Of a stretch of DNA of 33,395 nucleotides, positions 1 to 9,600 are shown in pieces. Made by a program: the position numbers and the translations under genes. The DNA is from Candidatus Omnitrophota bacterium (GTDB taxonomy: Bacteria; Omnitrophota; Gorgyraeia; Duberdicusellales; Duberdicusellaceae): positions 1 to 33,395 of the forward strand of contig JAGGSQ010000060.1 of assembly GCA_021159015.1 (NCBI GenBank), written 5' to 3'. Below the pieces are notes generated by a model, which made no database searches, was not told the DNA's origin, and saw only the letters and a list, made by a program, of their open reading frames with translations. Numbering within the stretch: the first letter of the stretch is position 1; every line of letters starts with the position of its first letter.

Positions 1-968
1 ACATTGTACCAAAGGCCCTGAGGATAAAGAAATTTAGAAAAAAAACGTTGAACAAAAGAAGCCTTGGGCAAAAAGGTGCTTATGGTAGAAGGAAATAAAA
101 GTACGGATTGAGCAAAAATGATAGCGATAACTCCTGCCATATCAACCTTTATTGGCAAATAAGTAGACTGCCCCCCGTAGACTCTGCGGCCCACTACACG
201 CCTGGCATATTGAACCGGAATTCTCCTCTGAGCTTGAGAAAACAATACTACGCCTACCACTACTATTAAAAATAACACCAGAAGCAATATCAAAGTAACA
301 GAGCTTATTTGGCGTTGCGAAGGATGAAAGGGAGAATAAAGACGCCAGAGCTGAAAGGCGGCGGAAGGAAGTCGCGAAAGAATACTGGCCGTAATTATCA
401 AAGAAATGCCGTTGCCAATACCTCTCTCCTGTATTTGTTCGCCCAGCCACATAATAAATAAAGATCCGGCTACCAGCGTAAATACGGTAGTAATTCTAAA
501 TCCCCAGCCGGGGAAAGGCACAATCACTGAGCCAAAAAACCGCTGCGGGCTCTCCAGCCAGAGTGAAATAAAAAAACCCTGCACTACACATAAAACAACG
601 GTTAAATAACGCGTATATTGATTTATCTTTTCATAGCCCGCCTTGCCCTCTTTGGCTAACTTTTCCAAAGCAGGAATCACAGCCGTCAAAAGCTGCATAA
701 TAATAGAAGCAGAAATATAAGGCATGATTCCCAGACCAAACACACTCATTTTGCGCAACGCTCCACCCGTAAACAAATTCATAAATCCCAGAAGACCGGC
801 TCCTTGCTTCTTGGCCAGCTCCGTAAAAAAGTGCGAAAGAGCTTGTCCGTCAATACCCGGCGTAGGAATAAAACATCCTAAACGGTAAACAGCAATAAGG
901 GCTAACGTAATCAAAACTTTCTTTCTTAAATCCGGAAGTTTAAAAATATTACCGAGATTCTTTATCAT
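1..968 (-). CDS. secY: Preprotein translocase subunit SecY (partial, C-terminus beyond window start)
   Basis: My translation from ATG at 966-968: MIKNLGNIFKLPDLRKKVLITLALIAVYRLGCFIPTPGIDGQALSHFF...; SecY N-terminal signature; position after rplO; open to window edge so not in the ORF track. Confidence 0.95.
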   Translation of the reverse strand, partial: MIKNLGNIFKLPDLRKKVLITLALIAVYRLGCFIPTPGIDGQALSHFFTELAKKQGAGLLGFMNLFTGGALRKMSVFGLGIMPYISASIIMQLLTAVIPALEKLAKEGKAGYEKINQYTRYLTVVLCVVQGFFISLWLESPQRFFGSVIVPFPGWGFRITTVFTLVAGSLFIMWLGEQIQERGIGNGISLIITASILSRLPSAAFQLWRLYSPFHPSQRQISSVTLILLLVLFLIVVVGVVLFSQAQRRIPVQYARRVVGRRVYGGQSTYLPIKVDMAGVIAIIFAQSVLLFPSTISTFLPKASFVQRFFSKFLYPQGLWYN

Positions 969-975
969 TTATAGT

Positions 976-1425
976 TTACTTTAGGCTTAAAGTCTCAAAT
1001 TCTGATTTACTCTCTTTAATTTTAGTAAGAGCTTGCTCTGAAGCCTTATGAACTCTAAATACAAGTCTTTTGTTTAGTTCTCCCTTTGCTAGAACTTTCA
1101 CCGCCCCTTTATCATTCTTTATAAGATTTTTCTCTTTTAAAGTGCGCGGGTCAACTGTTTCGCCTTCGGCAAATTTTTTATCAATCTGAAGAAGGTTAAC
1201 TGTTTGGTACTCTATCTTCTTTTTATGGTTAAAACCCCGTTTGGGAATCTTACGCAGAAAAGGAACATTTCCTCCTTCAAATCCTATATAAAAACGGCGT
1301 CCCGCCCGCTGCCCTGTACCTTTATGACCCCGCCCGGCTGTCTTGCCGCGACCGGAAGCATGTCCGCGTCCCAAACGTCTCTTCCTTTTATTTCTACAGA
1401 TAGGTTTTAAGTCTTTTAACTCCAT
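976..1425 (-). CDS. rplO: 50S ribosomal protein L15
   Basis: MELKDLKP...KRRLGRGHASGRGKTAGRGHKGTGQRAG; spc operon position. Confidence 0.97.
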   Translation of the reverse strand: MELKDLKPICRNKRKRRLGRGHASGRGKTAGRGHKGTGQRAGRRFYIGFEGGNVPFLRKIPKRGFNHKKKIEYQTVNLLQIDKKFAEGETVDPRTLKEKNLIKNDKGAVKVLAKGELNKRLVFRVHKASEQALTKIKESKSEFETLSLK

Positions 1426-1430
1426 AATTT

Positions 1431-1916
1431 CTATACTTTGGTATTCTTTAAAGCTTCAATAGTAGCTTTGACTACATTTATAGGATTATTTGATTTGCCT
1501 ACTACTTTTGTGAGAACATTCTTTATCCCCAGAGCTTCGCATACAGAACGCACCGGCAAAGAAGCGATAACTCCTGTTCCCTCTGAAGCCGGACGTAGAA
1601 TGACCTTTACAGCGTTAAACTTACCTTCTACGGTATGCACTATGGTATTTTTCCCTAAAGGTATACTTATAAGATATTTCTTAGCTTTGTTTATCCCCTT
1701 ACGAATTGCCTCTGCTACTTCGGCTGCCTTGCCTAAAGCATATCCCACTTTGCCTTTACCATCTCCTACCACTACTAAGGCCGCAAAATTAAGATTACGC
1801 CCCCCTCTGGTAACCTTATTTACCCTATTAATAAAGACTACCTTCTCAATAAAGGACTCTTCCTTAACGTCCAAATTGTCACTACCGGTATGAGTTTTCA
1901 GTTCTGAGCTATTCAT
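1431..1916 (-). CDS. rpsE: 30S ribosomal protein S5
   Basis: [44 protein letters not shown]. Confidence 0.98.
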   Translation of the reverse strand: MNSSELKTHTGSDNLDVKEESFIEKVVFINRVNKVTRGGRNLNFAALVVVGDGKGKVGYALGKAAEVAEAIRKGINKAKKYLISIPLGKNTIVHTVEGKFNAVKVILRPASEGTGVIASLPVRSVCEALGIKNVLTKVVGKSNNPINVVKATIEALKNTKV

Positions 1917-2281
1917 TAAAATGTCAACCCTCCTTCTCTAGCTCCTTCTGCTAATTGCTTCACCCTCCCCCAATAAGCATAACCGCCACGGTCAAAACTT
2001 ACCTTTTCTATACCCTTCTCTTTGGCCCGGGCGGCAATAATCTTACCCAAAATAAAAGCCGCCTCCTGGTTAGAAGTTTTAGGGCTCCGGGAACGAAAAT
2101 CCTTAGAATCAGTAGAAGCTGCCGCAAGCACTTTGTTATTACGATCATCTATAATCTGGGCATATATATGTTTACTGCTGCGAAATACACAAAGGCGCGG
2201 ACGGTTCTCGTCACCCTTTATTTTCTTCCTAATGCGCCGGTGCCTTATTATTCTGTATTTTCTTCTGTTTCTATCGGCCAT
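1916..2281 (-). CDS. rplR: 50S ribosomal protein L18 (start trimmed from the 2305 ORF to MADRNRRKY)
   Basis: [20 protein letters not shown]...[24 protein letters not shown]; stop overlaps rpsE start as TAATG. Confidence 0.95.
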   Translation of the reverse strand: MADRNRRKYRIIRHRRIRKKIKGDENRPRLCVFRSSKHIYAQIIDDRNNKVLAAASTDSKDFRSRSPKTSNQEAAFILGKIIAARAKEKGIEKVSFDRGGYAYWGRVKQLAEGAREGGLTF

Positions 2282-2282
2282 A

Positions 2283-2822
2283 TTACTTTGCCATTGCCTT
2301 ACCAAGTTTTCTTCTCACTACTTCTCCTGCATATCTTATTCCTTTGCCTTTATATGGCTCCGGAGGATAAATCTTTCTTATTTCAGCGGCAAACTTCCCT
2401 ACAAAAGCTTTATCCGCTCCTTCTACTACTATGCGCGTAGCGGCAGGCAAGCTTACCTTTATCCCTTCCGGGATATCTATCTCCACGGGATGAGAAAATC
2501 CTATATTGAGAACTAATTTTTTGCCTTTCAATTGTGCCTTATAACCAACCCCTACTATTTCCAATTCCTTTTTGAACCCCTTTGTTAATCCTTCTACCAT
2601 ATTATTAACCAAAGCACGTGCCAGTCCATGGAAAGCTTTTAAATTCCCGGAATCTCCTTTGCGCCTAATAATAATCTGCCCATCTTTAAACTCAGCTTCA
2701 ATACCCCAAGGCAAACGATATTCTAACTTGCCTTTTGAACCCTCAATAGTAATAATATGTTTATCGATATTAACCTTTAAACTCTTATCTACAGCTATAG
2801 GCATCTTACCTATGCGCGACAT
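2283..2822 (-). CDS. rplF: 50S ribosomal protein L6
   Basis: MSRIGKMPI...[24 protein letters not shown]. Confidence 0.98.
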   Translation of the reverse strand: MSRIGKMPIAVDKSLKVNIDKHIITIEGSKGKLEYRLPWGIEAEFKDGQIIIRRKGDSGNLKAFHGLARALVNNMVEGLTKGFKKELEIVGVGYKAQLKGKKLVLNIGFSHPVEIDIPEGIKVSLPAATRIVVEGADKAFVGKFAAEIRKIYPPEPYKGKGIRYAGEVVRRKLGKAMAK

Positions 2823-2837
2823 AATAATTCTCCTCTT

Positions 2838-3233
2838 TCACCAAACATAGCAAATTATTTCCCCGCCAACCTTTCTCGCTCGTGCCTCTGAATCAGTAAG
2901 CAACCCTTGCGAAGTAGTAAGAATAGCTATGCCTTTCGATTCTAAAACCCGCGGAATTTTCTTAACGCCGGCATAAATTCTCAAGGAAGGCTTAGAAATT
3001 CTTTTTAGACCTCTTAGAGCCGGTTGCCCTTTTATGTATTTGAGGTATACCTTTATCCATTTCTTCTTACCTTCTTCCATTACAGACACATTGTCTATAT
3101 AGCCTTCCCTTTTAAGAATCTCGGCTAAATTAAATAACAGCTTAGAGTAAGAAATAACAGTTTCCTCTTTCTCAGCGCGATAAGCATTCCGAATAATAGT
3201 CAGACTGTCAGCAACAATATCACTTCTGCTCAT
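2838..3233 (-). CDS. rpsH: 30S ribosomal protein S8
   Basis: SDIVADSLTIIRNAYRA...GIAILTTSQGLLTDSEARARKVGGEIICYVW. Confidence 0.98.
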   Translation of the reverse strand: MSRSDIVADSLTIIRNAYRAEKEETVISYSKLLFNLAEILKREGYIDNVSVMEEGKKKWIKVYLKYIKGQPALRGLKRISKPSLRIYAGVKKIPRVLESKGIAILTTSQGLLTDSEARARKVGGEIICYVW

Positions 3234-3246
3234 TATCTCTCCTCAA

Positions 3247-3432
3247 TTACCAACTTGCTTTAACTACGCCTGGTATTTCTCCTCTCCAGGCCAATTCACG
3301 AAAACAAACCCGGCATAATTCAAAATCTCGAATGTAACCGCGGCTCCGGCCACACAGGCGACAACGATTTCGTTTACGGACTTTAAATTTTGGCTCTTTT
3401 TTCCATTTCTCTATCCTCGCCTTAGTAGCCAA
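3247..3432 (-). CDS. rpsZ: 30S ribosomal protein S14, zinc-binding (C+) type
   Basis: 61 aa with [25 protein letters not shown] (two CxxC). Confidence 0.96.
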   Translation of the reverse strand: MATKARIEKWKKEPKFKVRKRNRCRLCGRSRGYIRDFELCRVCFRELAWRGEIPGVVKASW

Positions 3433-3446
3433 AATTCCCTCCTTGT

Positions 3447-4019
3447 TTACTTTCTCCTAAAAGGAAAACCCAAAAGTTCAAGCAGCCTTTCAGCTTCTTT
3501 GTCTGATTTAGCCGTAGTACAAATCGTAATATCCATTCCCTGCGTACGTTCTACTTTATCAATGTCCACTTCGGGGAAAATTGTCTGCTCACTTATACCT
3601 AAACTGTAATTTCCGTGCCCGTCAAAACTTCTGCGGCTAAAACCCCTAAAGTCTCTTATGCGCGGTACAGCTATACTTATAAATCTATCTAAGAACTCAT
3701 ACATCATTTTTTTTCTTAAAGTAACACTTATACCGATAGCCATACCCTTGCGAATCTTAAAATTAGATACTGCCTTGCGGGCTCTGTTTATGCGTGGCAT
3801 CTGTCCCGTAATCTGTGCCAACTCCTGCTTAGCTTTTTCTATTATTTTAGCATCCTGGGTGGCTTCGCCTATTCCCATATTGATTACTATTTTGTACAAG
3901 CGTCCCACCGCCAAATCATTAGTATGGCCAAATTCCTTTTTCAATTGCGGCAAGGCTTCCTTCTCGTATTTTTCCTGCAATCTAGGTATATACTTTTTTG
4001 CTACAGTGGATTCTGACAT
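3447..4019 (-). CDS. rplE: 50S ribosomal protein L5
   Basis: [12 protein letters not shown]...[27 protein letters not shown]. Confidence 0.97.
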   Translation of the reverse strand: MSESTVAKKYIPRLQEKYEKEALPQLKKEFGHTNDLAVGRLYKIVINMGIGEATQDAKIIEKAKQELAQITGQMPRINRARKAVSNFKIRKGMAIGISVTLRKKMMYEFLDRFISIAVPRIRDFRGFSRRSFDGHGNYSLGISEQTIFPEVDIDKVERTQGMDITICTTAKSDKEAERLLELLGFPFRRK

Positions 4020-4312
4020 CTTTTACAAATCCTTATCTTGGAATTATCCTTCATTATCTTTACGCCAAACCTTACCCCTCGCCGGCAATTGCTGCAGTAC
4101 AAAGCTAAATTAGACAGAGCTAAAGGAGCCGGCTTCTCTATAATACCGCCCGCTTCCTGCTCGGAACGCCGCCGCATATGTTTCTTCACCAGATTAGCCC
4201 CCTCTACTATGGCCCGCCCCTCTTTACGAAAGACACGCAAAACCTTTCCCTTTACACCTTTATCCCTGCCTACCCTTACCACTACTGTATCGCCTTTCTT
4301 TATCCCCAGCAT
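4001..4312 (-). CDS. rplX: 50S ribosomal protein L24, with C-terminal zinc ribbon
   Basis: IKKGDTVVVRVGRDKGVKGKVLRVF (KOW); C-terminal CSNC...CKRC. Confidence 0.96.
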   Translation of the reverse strand: MLGIKKGDTVVVRVGRDKGVKGKVLRVFRKEGRAIVEGANLVKKHMRRRSEQEAGGIIEKPAPLALSNLALYCSNCRRGVRFGVKIMKDNSKIRICKRCQNPL

Positions 4313-4677
4313 TACACAACCTCCGGCGCCAATGATACTATTTTGGAGAACTTTTCTCTTATTTCACGACTTACTGGCCCAAAAACCCTTGTCCCCCTAG
4401 GGTTGCCATCTTTATCAACAATCACGCAAGCATTATGGTCAAACTTCACCACCACACCATCCCGACGTTTTATAGGAAAACGCGTCCTTACCACTACCGC
4501 CCGCACTACGCTGCCCTTCTTAATAGGACTATTACCTATAGTCTCTTTGACATTAGCAGTTATCACATCGCCGATATCGGCATATTTCTTATCTTTGCGG
4601 CCAATAACCCCTATGCACGAAACTACTTTTGCTCCACTGTTATCTGCTACTTTGAGCCTGGTTCTTAGATAAATCAT
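4312..4677 (-). CDS. rplN: 50S ribosomal protein L14
   Basis: MIYLRTRLKVADNSGAKVVSCIGV...GNPRGTRVFGPVSREIREK. Confidence 0.98.
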   Translation of the reverse strand: MIYLRTRLKVADNSGAKVVSCIGVIGRKDKKYADIGDVITANVKETIGNSPIKKGSVVRAVVVRTRFPIKRRDGVVVKFDHNACVIVDKDGNPRGTRVFGPVSREIREKFSKIVSLAPEVV

Positions 4678-4931
4678 TTTTTCTCTGCCCTGGTTATTAC
4701 CTCCGCCAAAACAAAATGTTTCTCTTTTGAATAAGGACGCGACTCAACTACTCTTACATAATCTCCCTTTGAAGCCTGATTCTGCTTATCATGAGCTTTT
4801 ACCTTCTTATGTACCTTAATGATTTTCTTATAAAGAGGATGCTTCTTAAGTCTTTCTACCTTCACCACAATGGTTTTGTCTATCTTATCTGAAACTACTA
4901 TTCCCTCTAACACTCTACGCCTTTGTCTCAT
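4674..4931 (-). CDS. rpsQ: 30S ribosomal protein S17
   Basis: LEGIVVSDKIDKTIVVKVERLKKHPLYKKIIKVHKKVKAHD. Confidence 0.97.
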   Translation of the reverse strand: MRQRRRVLEGIVVSDKIDKTIVVKVERLKKHPLYKKIIKVHKKVKAHDKQNQASKGDYVRVVESRPYSKEKHFVLAEVITRAEKK

Positions 4932-5115
4932 TTTCTTTCTCCCGTATTACTGTAAGAATTCGCGCTATATCTTTTCTAATTAAAGAAAAACGATGCGGCT
5001 TGTCGAGCTTGCTATATTTCTTCTGAAAATTAAGCTCGTACAGCTCTTTTCTCAAGCTCTCTAACTTATCCAGCAGTTCTTCTTTGTTTAATACTCTTAT
5101 TTCTTTTGTTTTCAT
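4915..5115 (-). CDS. rpmC: 50S ribosomal protein L29
   Basis: LNKEELLDKLESLRKELYELNFQKKYSKLDKPHRFSLIRKDIARI. Confidence 0.96.
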   Translation of the reverse strand: MKTKEIRVLNKEELLDKLESLRKELYELNFQKKYSKLDKPHRFSLIRKDIARILTVIREKENETKA

Positions 5116-5528
5116 AAGTGGGCCCTTTCAACAAACATAGTACGAAAAGATAACTTATGAGCTATATTGCGACATATCTCTTGAGCATATTCACGGGGCA
5201 CTCCCCCAATTTCAAAAACAACCTGTCCCTTTCTAATAGTTGCTACCCAGAAAGCTATATCACCCTTACCTTTACCCATACGCGTCTCCTGAGGCTTTTT
5301 ACTTATGGGCTTGTCCGAGAATACCCTTAGCCAATATTTTCCCTCTCGGCGCAAAGCCCGGCTTAAAGCTACACGAATTGTCTCCAGCTGATTATTCTTA
5401 AGCCAAGCCGGCTCAAGAGCCCTCAAGCCATACTCGCCAAAACTTACTCGCGAGCCTGCTACCGCTAATCCTTTTCTTCTGCCTCGCTGTGCCTTGCGAT
5501 ATTTTACACGACTAGGAATAAAAGGCAT
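5112..5528 (-). CDS. rplP: 50S ribosomal protein L16
   Basis: MPFIPSRVKYRKAQRGRRKG...WLRVFSDKPISKKPQETRMGKGKGDIAFWVATIRKGQVVFEIGG. Confidence 0.98.
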   Translation of the reverse strand: MPFIPSRVKYRKAQRGRRKGLAVAGSRVSFGEYGLRALEPAWLKNNQLETIRVALSRALRREGKYWLRVFSDKPISKKPQETRMGKGKGDIAFWVATIRKGQVVFEIGGVPREYAQEICRNIAHKLSFRTMFVERAHL

Positions 5529-6206
5529 TTATTTCTTCTCCTCGTCTTCTCCCGTATCTTTTAGATAATAACCCAGCGGCTTCTCGCCGCGGTAAGCCCA
5601 CACCTTAACTCCAATAGTACCATACGTTGTCTTAGCTATGGCGTAACCGTAATCTATATCAGAACGAAATGTCTGCAGAGGGACTTTTCCTTGTTTATAT
5701 ACCTCACTCCTGGCAATCTCGGCTCCCTGCAGACGGCCGGAACAGCGTATTTTTATGCCTTCTATGCCCGCAGCTAGCGCATTAGCAATAGCTTTTTTCA
5801 TGGCGCGCCGGTAATTTACCCGTTTTACAATCTGAAAAGCTATAATCTCAGCAATTAGCTGTGCCTCTTTCTCCGGCTCCGTTACTTCCTCAATATCTAT
5901 AATCACCTCTCTTTTAACTAATGATTGAATATCTGACTTTATCCTCTCTATCCCCTGTCCCCTGCGGCCGATGATTACTCCCGGACGAGAAGTACGAATT
6001 CTTATTCTTACCGACTCGGAAGAGACTCTATCTATAATAATTTGGGCGATAGAACCCTGGGGATAAAAATCTTTTATCAGTTTTCTTATTTTTATATCCT
6101 CTTCCAGAAACGTAGCGAACTCCCGCCGCTTTTGAGTAAACCAGCGCGATTTCCACTCTTTGCCAAACCTGATTCTCAAAATATAAGGATGTACTTTTTG
6201 CCCCAT
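5529..6206 (-). CDS. rpsC: 30S ribosomal protein S3
   Basis: MGQKVHPYILRIRFGKEWKSRWF; KH domain RPGVIIGRRGQGIERI. Confidence 0.98.
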   Translation of the reverse strand: MGQKVHPYILRIRFGKEWKSRWFTQKRREFATFLEEDIKIRKLIKDFYPQGSIAQIIIDRVSSESVRIRIRTSRPGVIIGRRGQGIERIKSDIQSLVKREVIIDIEEVTEPEKEAQLIAEIIAFQIVKRVNYRRAMKKAIANALAAGIEGIKIRCSGRLQGAEIARSEVYKQGKVPLQTFRSDIDYGYAIAKTTYGTIGVKVWAYRGEKPLGYYLKDTGEDEEKK

Positions 6207-6211
6207 TTCCT

Positions 6212-6547
6212 CTATTTATTTAATAAATCTAACTCCACTTTAATATGAGAAGTTCTTCTTTTTATTAACGTTGCCCGACCAAAGGTAGCCGCACGATAAC
6301 GTCGCAAAGCCGGCCCTGCATCAACCTTTACCAGCGAAATATACAAATCCTTCCTCTCTACACCTTTCTGTTGCGCATTACTTACAGCAGAATTAAGCGC
6401 TTTACGAAAATATAAAGAAGCACCCTTATTCAAAGAAGTCAAAATTCCTAATGCCACCTCTACATTCTTTCCTTTAATTAAAGGCACTATTCTTTTAGCC
6501 TTCTTGGGAGAAACTTTCAAATATTTTATATAAGCTTTCGCAATCAT
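6212..6547 (-). CDS. rplV: 50S ribosomal protein L22
   Basis: [25 protein letters not shown]...[24 protein letters not shown]. Confidence 0.97.
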   Translation of the reverse strand: MIAKAYIKYLKVSPKKAKRIVPLIKGKNVEVALGILTSLNKGASLYFRKALNSAVSNAQQKGVERKDLYISLVKVDAGPALRRYRAATFGRATLIKRRTSHIKVELDLLNK

Positions 6548-6831
6548 TTCTTTTCGGATGCTTTCTTAGCTTTTACTCCTCCATGCTGGCGAAAAGTACG
6601 CGTAGGTACAAACTCCCCCAGCCTGTGCCCTACCATTGCCTCAGTTATAAAAACAGGTACATGTTTTTTACCATCATGTACAGCAAAAGTAAGCCCTACA
6701 AACTCTGGTACTACCATAGAAGCCCGTGACCAAGTCTTGATAGGATTACGCATCCCCTTCTTTTTAGCTTCCTGGGCTTTCTTCAAAAGTTTAGCATCAA
6801 CAAAAGGACCCTTTTTCAGCGAACGGCTCAT
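6544..6831 (-). CDS. rpsS: 30S ribosomal protein S19
   Basis: [18 protein letters not shown]...[42 protein letters not shown]. Confidence 0.98.
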   Translation of the reverse strand: MSRSLKKGPFVDAKLLKKAQEAKKKGMRNPIKTWSRASMVVPEFVGLTFAVHDGKKHVPVFITEAMVGHRLGEFVPTRTFRQHGGVKAKKASEKK

Positions 6832-7661
6832 TTCTTTCTTCTCCTCACAATAAATTTATCACTCATTTTCTTCTTTCTTGTTTTTGCCCCTTTAGTAGGC
6901 TTGCCCCAAGGCGTAACTGGATGCGGATTGCCCTGACCAGCTTTTCCTTCTCCGCCGCCATGAGGATGGTCAATAGGATTCATAGCTACACCTCTTATTT
7001 TAGGCCGCCGTCCCAGCCAACGCCGGCGGCCGGCTTTGCCTAAAGTCAATGAGGAATTCTCAATAAAACCTACCTGTCCGATAGTAGCCCGGCACTCTTC
7101 TTTAACCATGCGGATTTCTCCCGAGGGCATCTTTAAATGTACCATGCCCCTGTCTTTCCCCATTACCTGGGCCCAACTTCCTGCACTGCGTACCAGCTTT
7201 CCTCCTTTACCCGGTTCCAATTCCACATTATGCACCAAGACACTCAAGGGAATATATTTAAGCTTCATAGCATTGCCATTCTTAATTTCTACCTGCGAAT
7301 CAGAGCCACTTACTACTCTATCTCCTACTTTCAAATCTTTAGGCCAGATAATATAACGCTTTTCGCCATCCTTATACTCTAATAAAGCAATACGGGCACT
7401 GCGGTTAGGATCATACTCAATACTTACAACTTTAGCTTCTACGTCAAATTTATCTCTCTTAAAATCTACCACTCTATAGCGTCTCTTGTGTCCTCCTCCT
7501 CTTCTTCTTACCGTAATCCTGCCGCTGTTAGCACGCCCTCCGGTTTTTTTCAAAGGCAAAAGAAGAGACTTTTCTGGTTTTTCTTTAGTTATCTCTTCAA
7601 AATCTGCCAGAACTGTAAAGCGGCTTGAAGCTGTAACTGGTTTTAACTTTCTTACACCCAT
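6828..7661 (-). CDS. rplB: 50S ribosomal protein L2
   Basis: [25 protein letters not shown]...[17 protein letters not shown]. Confidence 0.98.
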   Translation of the reverse strand: MGVRKLKPVTASSRFTVLADFEEITKEKPEKSLLLPLKKTGGRANSGRITVRRRGGGHKRRYRVVDFKRDKFDVEAKVVSIEYDPNRSARIALLEYKDGEKRYIIWPKDLKVGDRVVSGSDSQVEIKNGNAMKLKYIPLSVLVHNVELEPGKGGKLVRSAGSWAQVMGKDRGMVHLKMPSGEIRMVKEECRATIGQVGFIENSSLTLGKAGRRRWLGRRPKIRGVAMNPIDHPHGGGEGKAGQGNPHPVTPWGKPTKGAKTRKKKMSDKFIVRRRKK

Positions 7662-7662
7662 T

Positions 7663-7941
7663 TTAACCTATCTCTATCTTTTGACCTGCTGCTAATTTTA
7701 CTATGGCTTTCTTCCACCGGGAAGTATATCCCTGTTTATACCTAACTCTTTTCTTTTTACCTCTCATGTTTATAGTATTCACTTTTAAAACTCTCACTTT
7801 ATATAACTTCTCTACCGCTCTTTTGATTTCTACTTTATTAGTATCAGGATATACTAAGAAAGTATAGCGGCCTCGCGTATTCTCAGCCTGAGTTTTTTCC
7901 GTTATAAAAGGCGACTTCAAAATTTGATAAGGACTTTTCAT
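7663..7941 (-). CDS. rplW: 50S ribosomal protein L23
   Basis: [12 protein letters not shown]...[31 protein letters not shown]. Confidence 0.96.
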   Translation of the reverse strand: MKSPYQILKSPFITEKTQAENTRGRYTFLVYPDTNKVEIKRAVEKLYKVRVLKVNTINMRGKKKRVRYKQGYTSRWKKAIVKLAAGQKIEIG

Positions 7942-8573
7942 GATAATGCTTTCTTTATTCTCTCCTCTAAAGATAAAATCCCTTCTTTAGTGACAACTAA
8001 CTTGCGGCAGTTCAGTACTTCATAGGCGTTAATATCTGCTGCCGGCCTCAATTCTACATCTTTGATATTGCGGCTAGCTAATACAGCCTCTCTGCTAAAG
8101 GCTCTATCAACAAAGAGTGACCTCCTTCTAAGGTCAAGATTACCTAATATTTCATGAAAAACCTTAGTTTTAGGTTTATTTACTTCCAGTTTGTCCAGAA
8201 AGACTATTTCTGAATCTTTAAGCTTAGCATTTAACGCTGACTGCAAGGCTCTAATTTTCATTTTCTTGGGAATCTTCCGGCTAACCTCTCGAGGATGTGG
8301 CCCAAACACAACTCCCCCTCCCCGCCATAAAGGATTACGTCTTTCACCTACTCTAGCCCTGCCTGTGCCCTTCTGGCGCCAAGGCTTCTGACCACTACCT
8401 TTTACTTCGCCCCGCGTTTTACTAGAAGCAGTAAGAATTTTCTGCTGGTTGGCAATATAAGCTTTCACTACCTGGACTAACAAATCTCTATTAACTTTGC
8501 CATCAAACACTTGAGAATCCAGCTCTATCTCGCCCTTTTCCTCGCCTTGAATACTCAAAAGTTTAACTTTCAT
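7938..8573 (-). CDS. rplD: 50S ribosomal protein L4
   Basis: SSKTRGEVKGSGQKPWRQKGTGRARVGERRNPLWRGGGVVFGPHPR. Confidence 0.98.
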   Translation of the reverse strand: MKVKLLSIQGEEKGEIELDSQVFDGKVNRDLLVQVVKAYIANQQKILTASSKTRGEVKGSGQKPWRQKGTGRARVGERRNPLWRGGGVVFGPHPREVSRKIPKKMKIRALQSALNAKLKDSEIVFLDKLEVNKPKTKVFHEILGNLDLRRRSLFVDRAFSREAVLASRNIKDVELRPAADINAYEVLNCRKLVVTKEGILSLEERIKKALS

Positions 8574-8582
8574 CTCGACTCT

Positions 8583-9203
8583 TTATACTGTTTTACGCAC
8601 AAAAACTAAGCTTCCTCTCGCACCGGGGCAGCTACCATTTACAAATAAAACACCTTTCTCCTTATCCACTTCTACTACTTGCAAATTCCTAATAGTTTTC
8701 TTCTCTGCTCCCATATGTCCCGGCATAGTGAAACCTTTTAGCACGCGGCTCGGGTAAGCACTGGCACCATTAGAGCCAATGCGACGATGGGTTGTCGAGC
8801 CATGCGTCTTCGGTTGACCAGCCCAATTATGCCTTCGCATTCCTCCCTGAAATCCTTTACCTTTACTTACTCCCTGGACGTCTACCTTTTCGCCGCGATC
8901 AAATATCTCCACACCAATCTCCTTACCTACCGCAACTTCTTTTTCATCCGCGATCTCAACTTCCCGTACCCTACGGAAGTAACCCAAACCAATCTTGTCA
9001 AAATATCCCTTCTGAGGCTTCTTTTGATGACGAAGATTATCACCCTTCAAAAAACCTACCCTGGCTGTCTTTTTATACGGATACTCTCTTATTTCTAAAA
9101 CACATTGAGGAATAACCTCTAACACAGTTACCCCTACATTTTCTCCTTCGGGAGTAAAAATCTGCGTCATACCAAGTTTCTTGGCAAAAGCACCTCTTAC
9201 CAT
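8583..9203 (-). CDS. rplC: 50S ribosomal protein L3
   Basis: KKLGMTQIFTPEGENVGVTVLEV...GVSKGKGFQGGMRRHNWAGQPKTHGSTTHRRIGS. Confidence 0.98.
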   Translation of the reverse strand: MVRGAFAKKLGMTQIFTPEGENVGVTVLEVIPQCVLEIREYPYKKTARVGFLKGDNLRHQKKPQKGYFDKIGLGYFRRVREVEIADEKEVAVGKEIGVEIFDRGEKVDVQGVSKGKGFQGGMRRHNWAGQPKTHGSTTHRRIGSNGASAYPSRVLKGFTMPGHMGAEKKTIRNLQVVEVDKEKGVLFVNGSCPGARGSLVFVRKTV

Positions 9204-9211
9204 AAATTTAA

Positions 9212-9520
9212 TTATTGTTGCTGCTTTATCTCTACATTGACACCGGCTGGCAGATTAAGCTTCCTCAGCGCATCTATAGTTTTGGCTGTAGGTTCTTCCA
9301 GTTCCAGTACCCGCCGATGTACCGCCAACATAAATTGCTCCCGTGATTTTTTATCAATATTAGTCGAGCGCAAAACCGTATAAATTTTCTTTTTAGTCGG
9401 AAGAGGTATCGGCCCCGAAATTTTTGCTCCTGTAGTAGAAATCGTCTGAGTAATTTCCTCTACCGACTTATCCAGAAGCCGATGGTCATACGCTTTCAGC
9501 TTAATTCTTATCTTTTGCAT
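9212..9520 (-). CDS. rpsJ: 30S ribosomal protein S10
   Basis: [24 protein letters not shown]...[17 protein letters not shown]. Confidence 0.98.
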   Translation of the reverse strand: MQKIRIKLKAYDHRLLDKSVEEITQTISTTGAKISGPIPLPTKKKIYTVLRSTNIDKKSREQFMLAVHRRVLELEEPTAKTIDALRKLNLPAGVNVEIKQQQ

Positions 9521-9545
9521 AAATTACACTTACAACGAGTTTCTT

Positions 9546-9573
9546 TTTATACCATAGATAATAAATTTTGCAA
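9546..9573 (-). promoter_or_regulatory. Putative sigma70-type promoter for the S10 operon
   Basis: Minus strand TTGCAA (9568-9573) - 16 nt - TATAAA (9546-9551), 25 nt before rpsJ ATG in the largest intergenic gap of the ribosomal block. Confidence 0.5.
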
Positions 9574-9594
9574 ATGTTTATCTCAAAATTTATT
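9560..9594. repeat. Perfect 11-bp inverted repeat with 13-nt spacer
   Basis: aataaattttg (9560-9570) / caaaatttatt (9584-9594) between tuf stop and rpsJ; left arm overlaps predicted -35. Confidence 0.75.
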
Positions 9595-9600
9595 GCAAAA

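Noticed and set aside
142-450. Minus-strand ORF of 102 aa inside secY
   Set aside because: Out of frame with the clearly homologous SecY reading frame; no recognisable family features.
1438-1893. Long plus-strand ORFs opposite ribosomal genes (e.g. 1438-1893, 1955-2440, 2022-2516, 4178-4672, 9887-10387)
   Set aside because: Exact antisense shadows of conserved CDSs with low-complexity translations; expected from codon bias.
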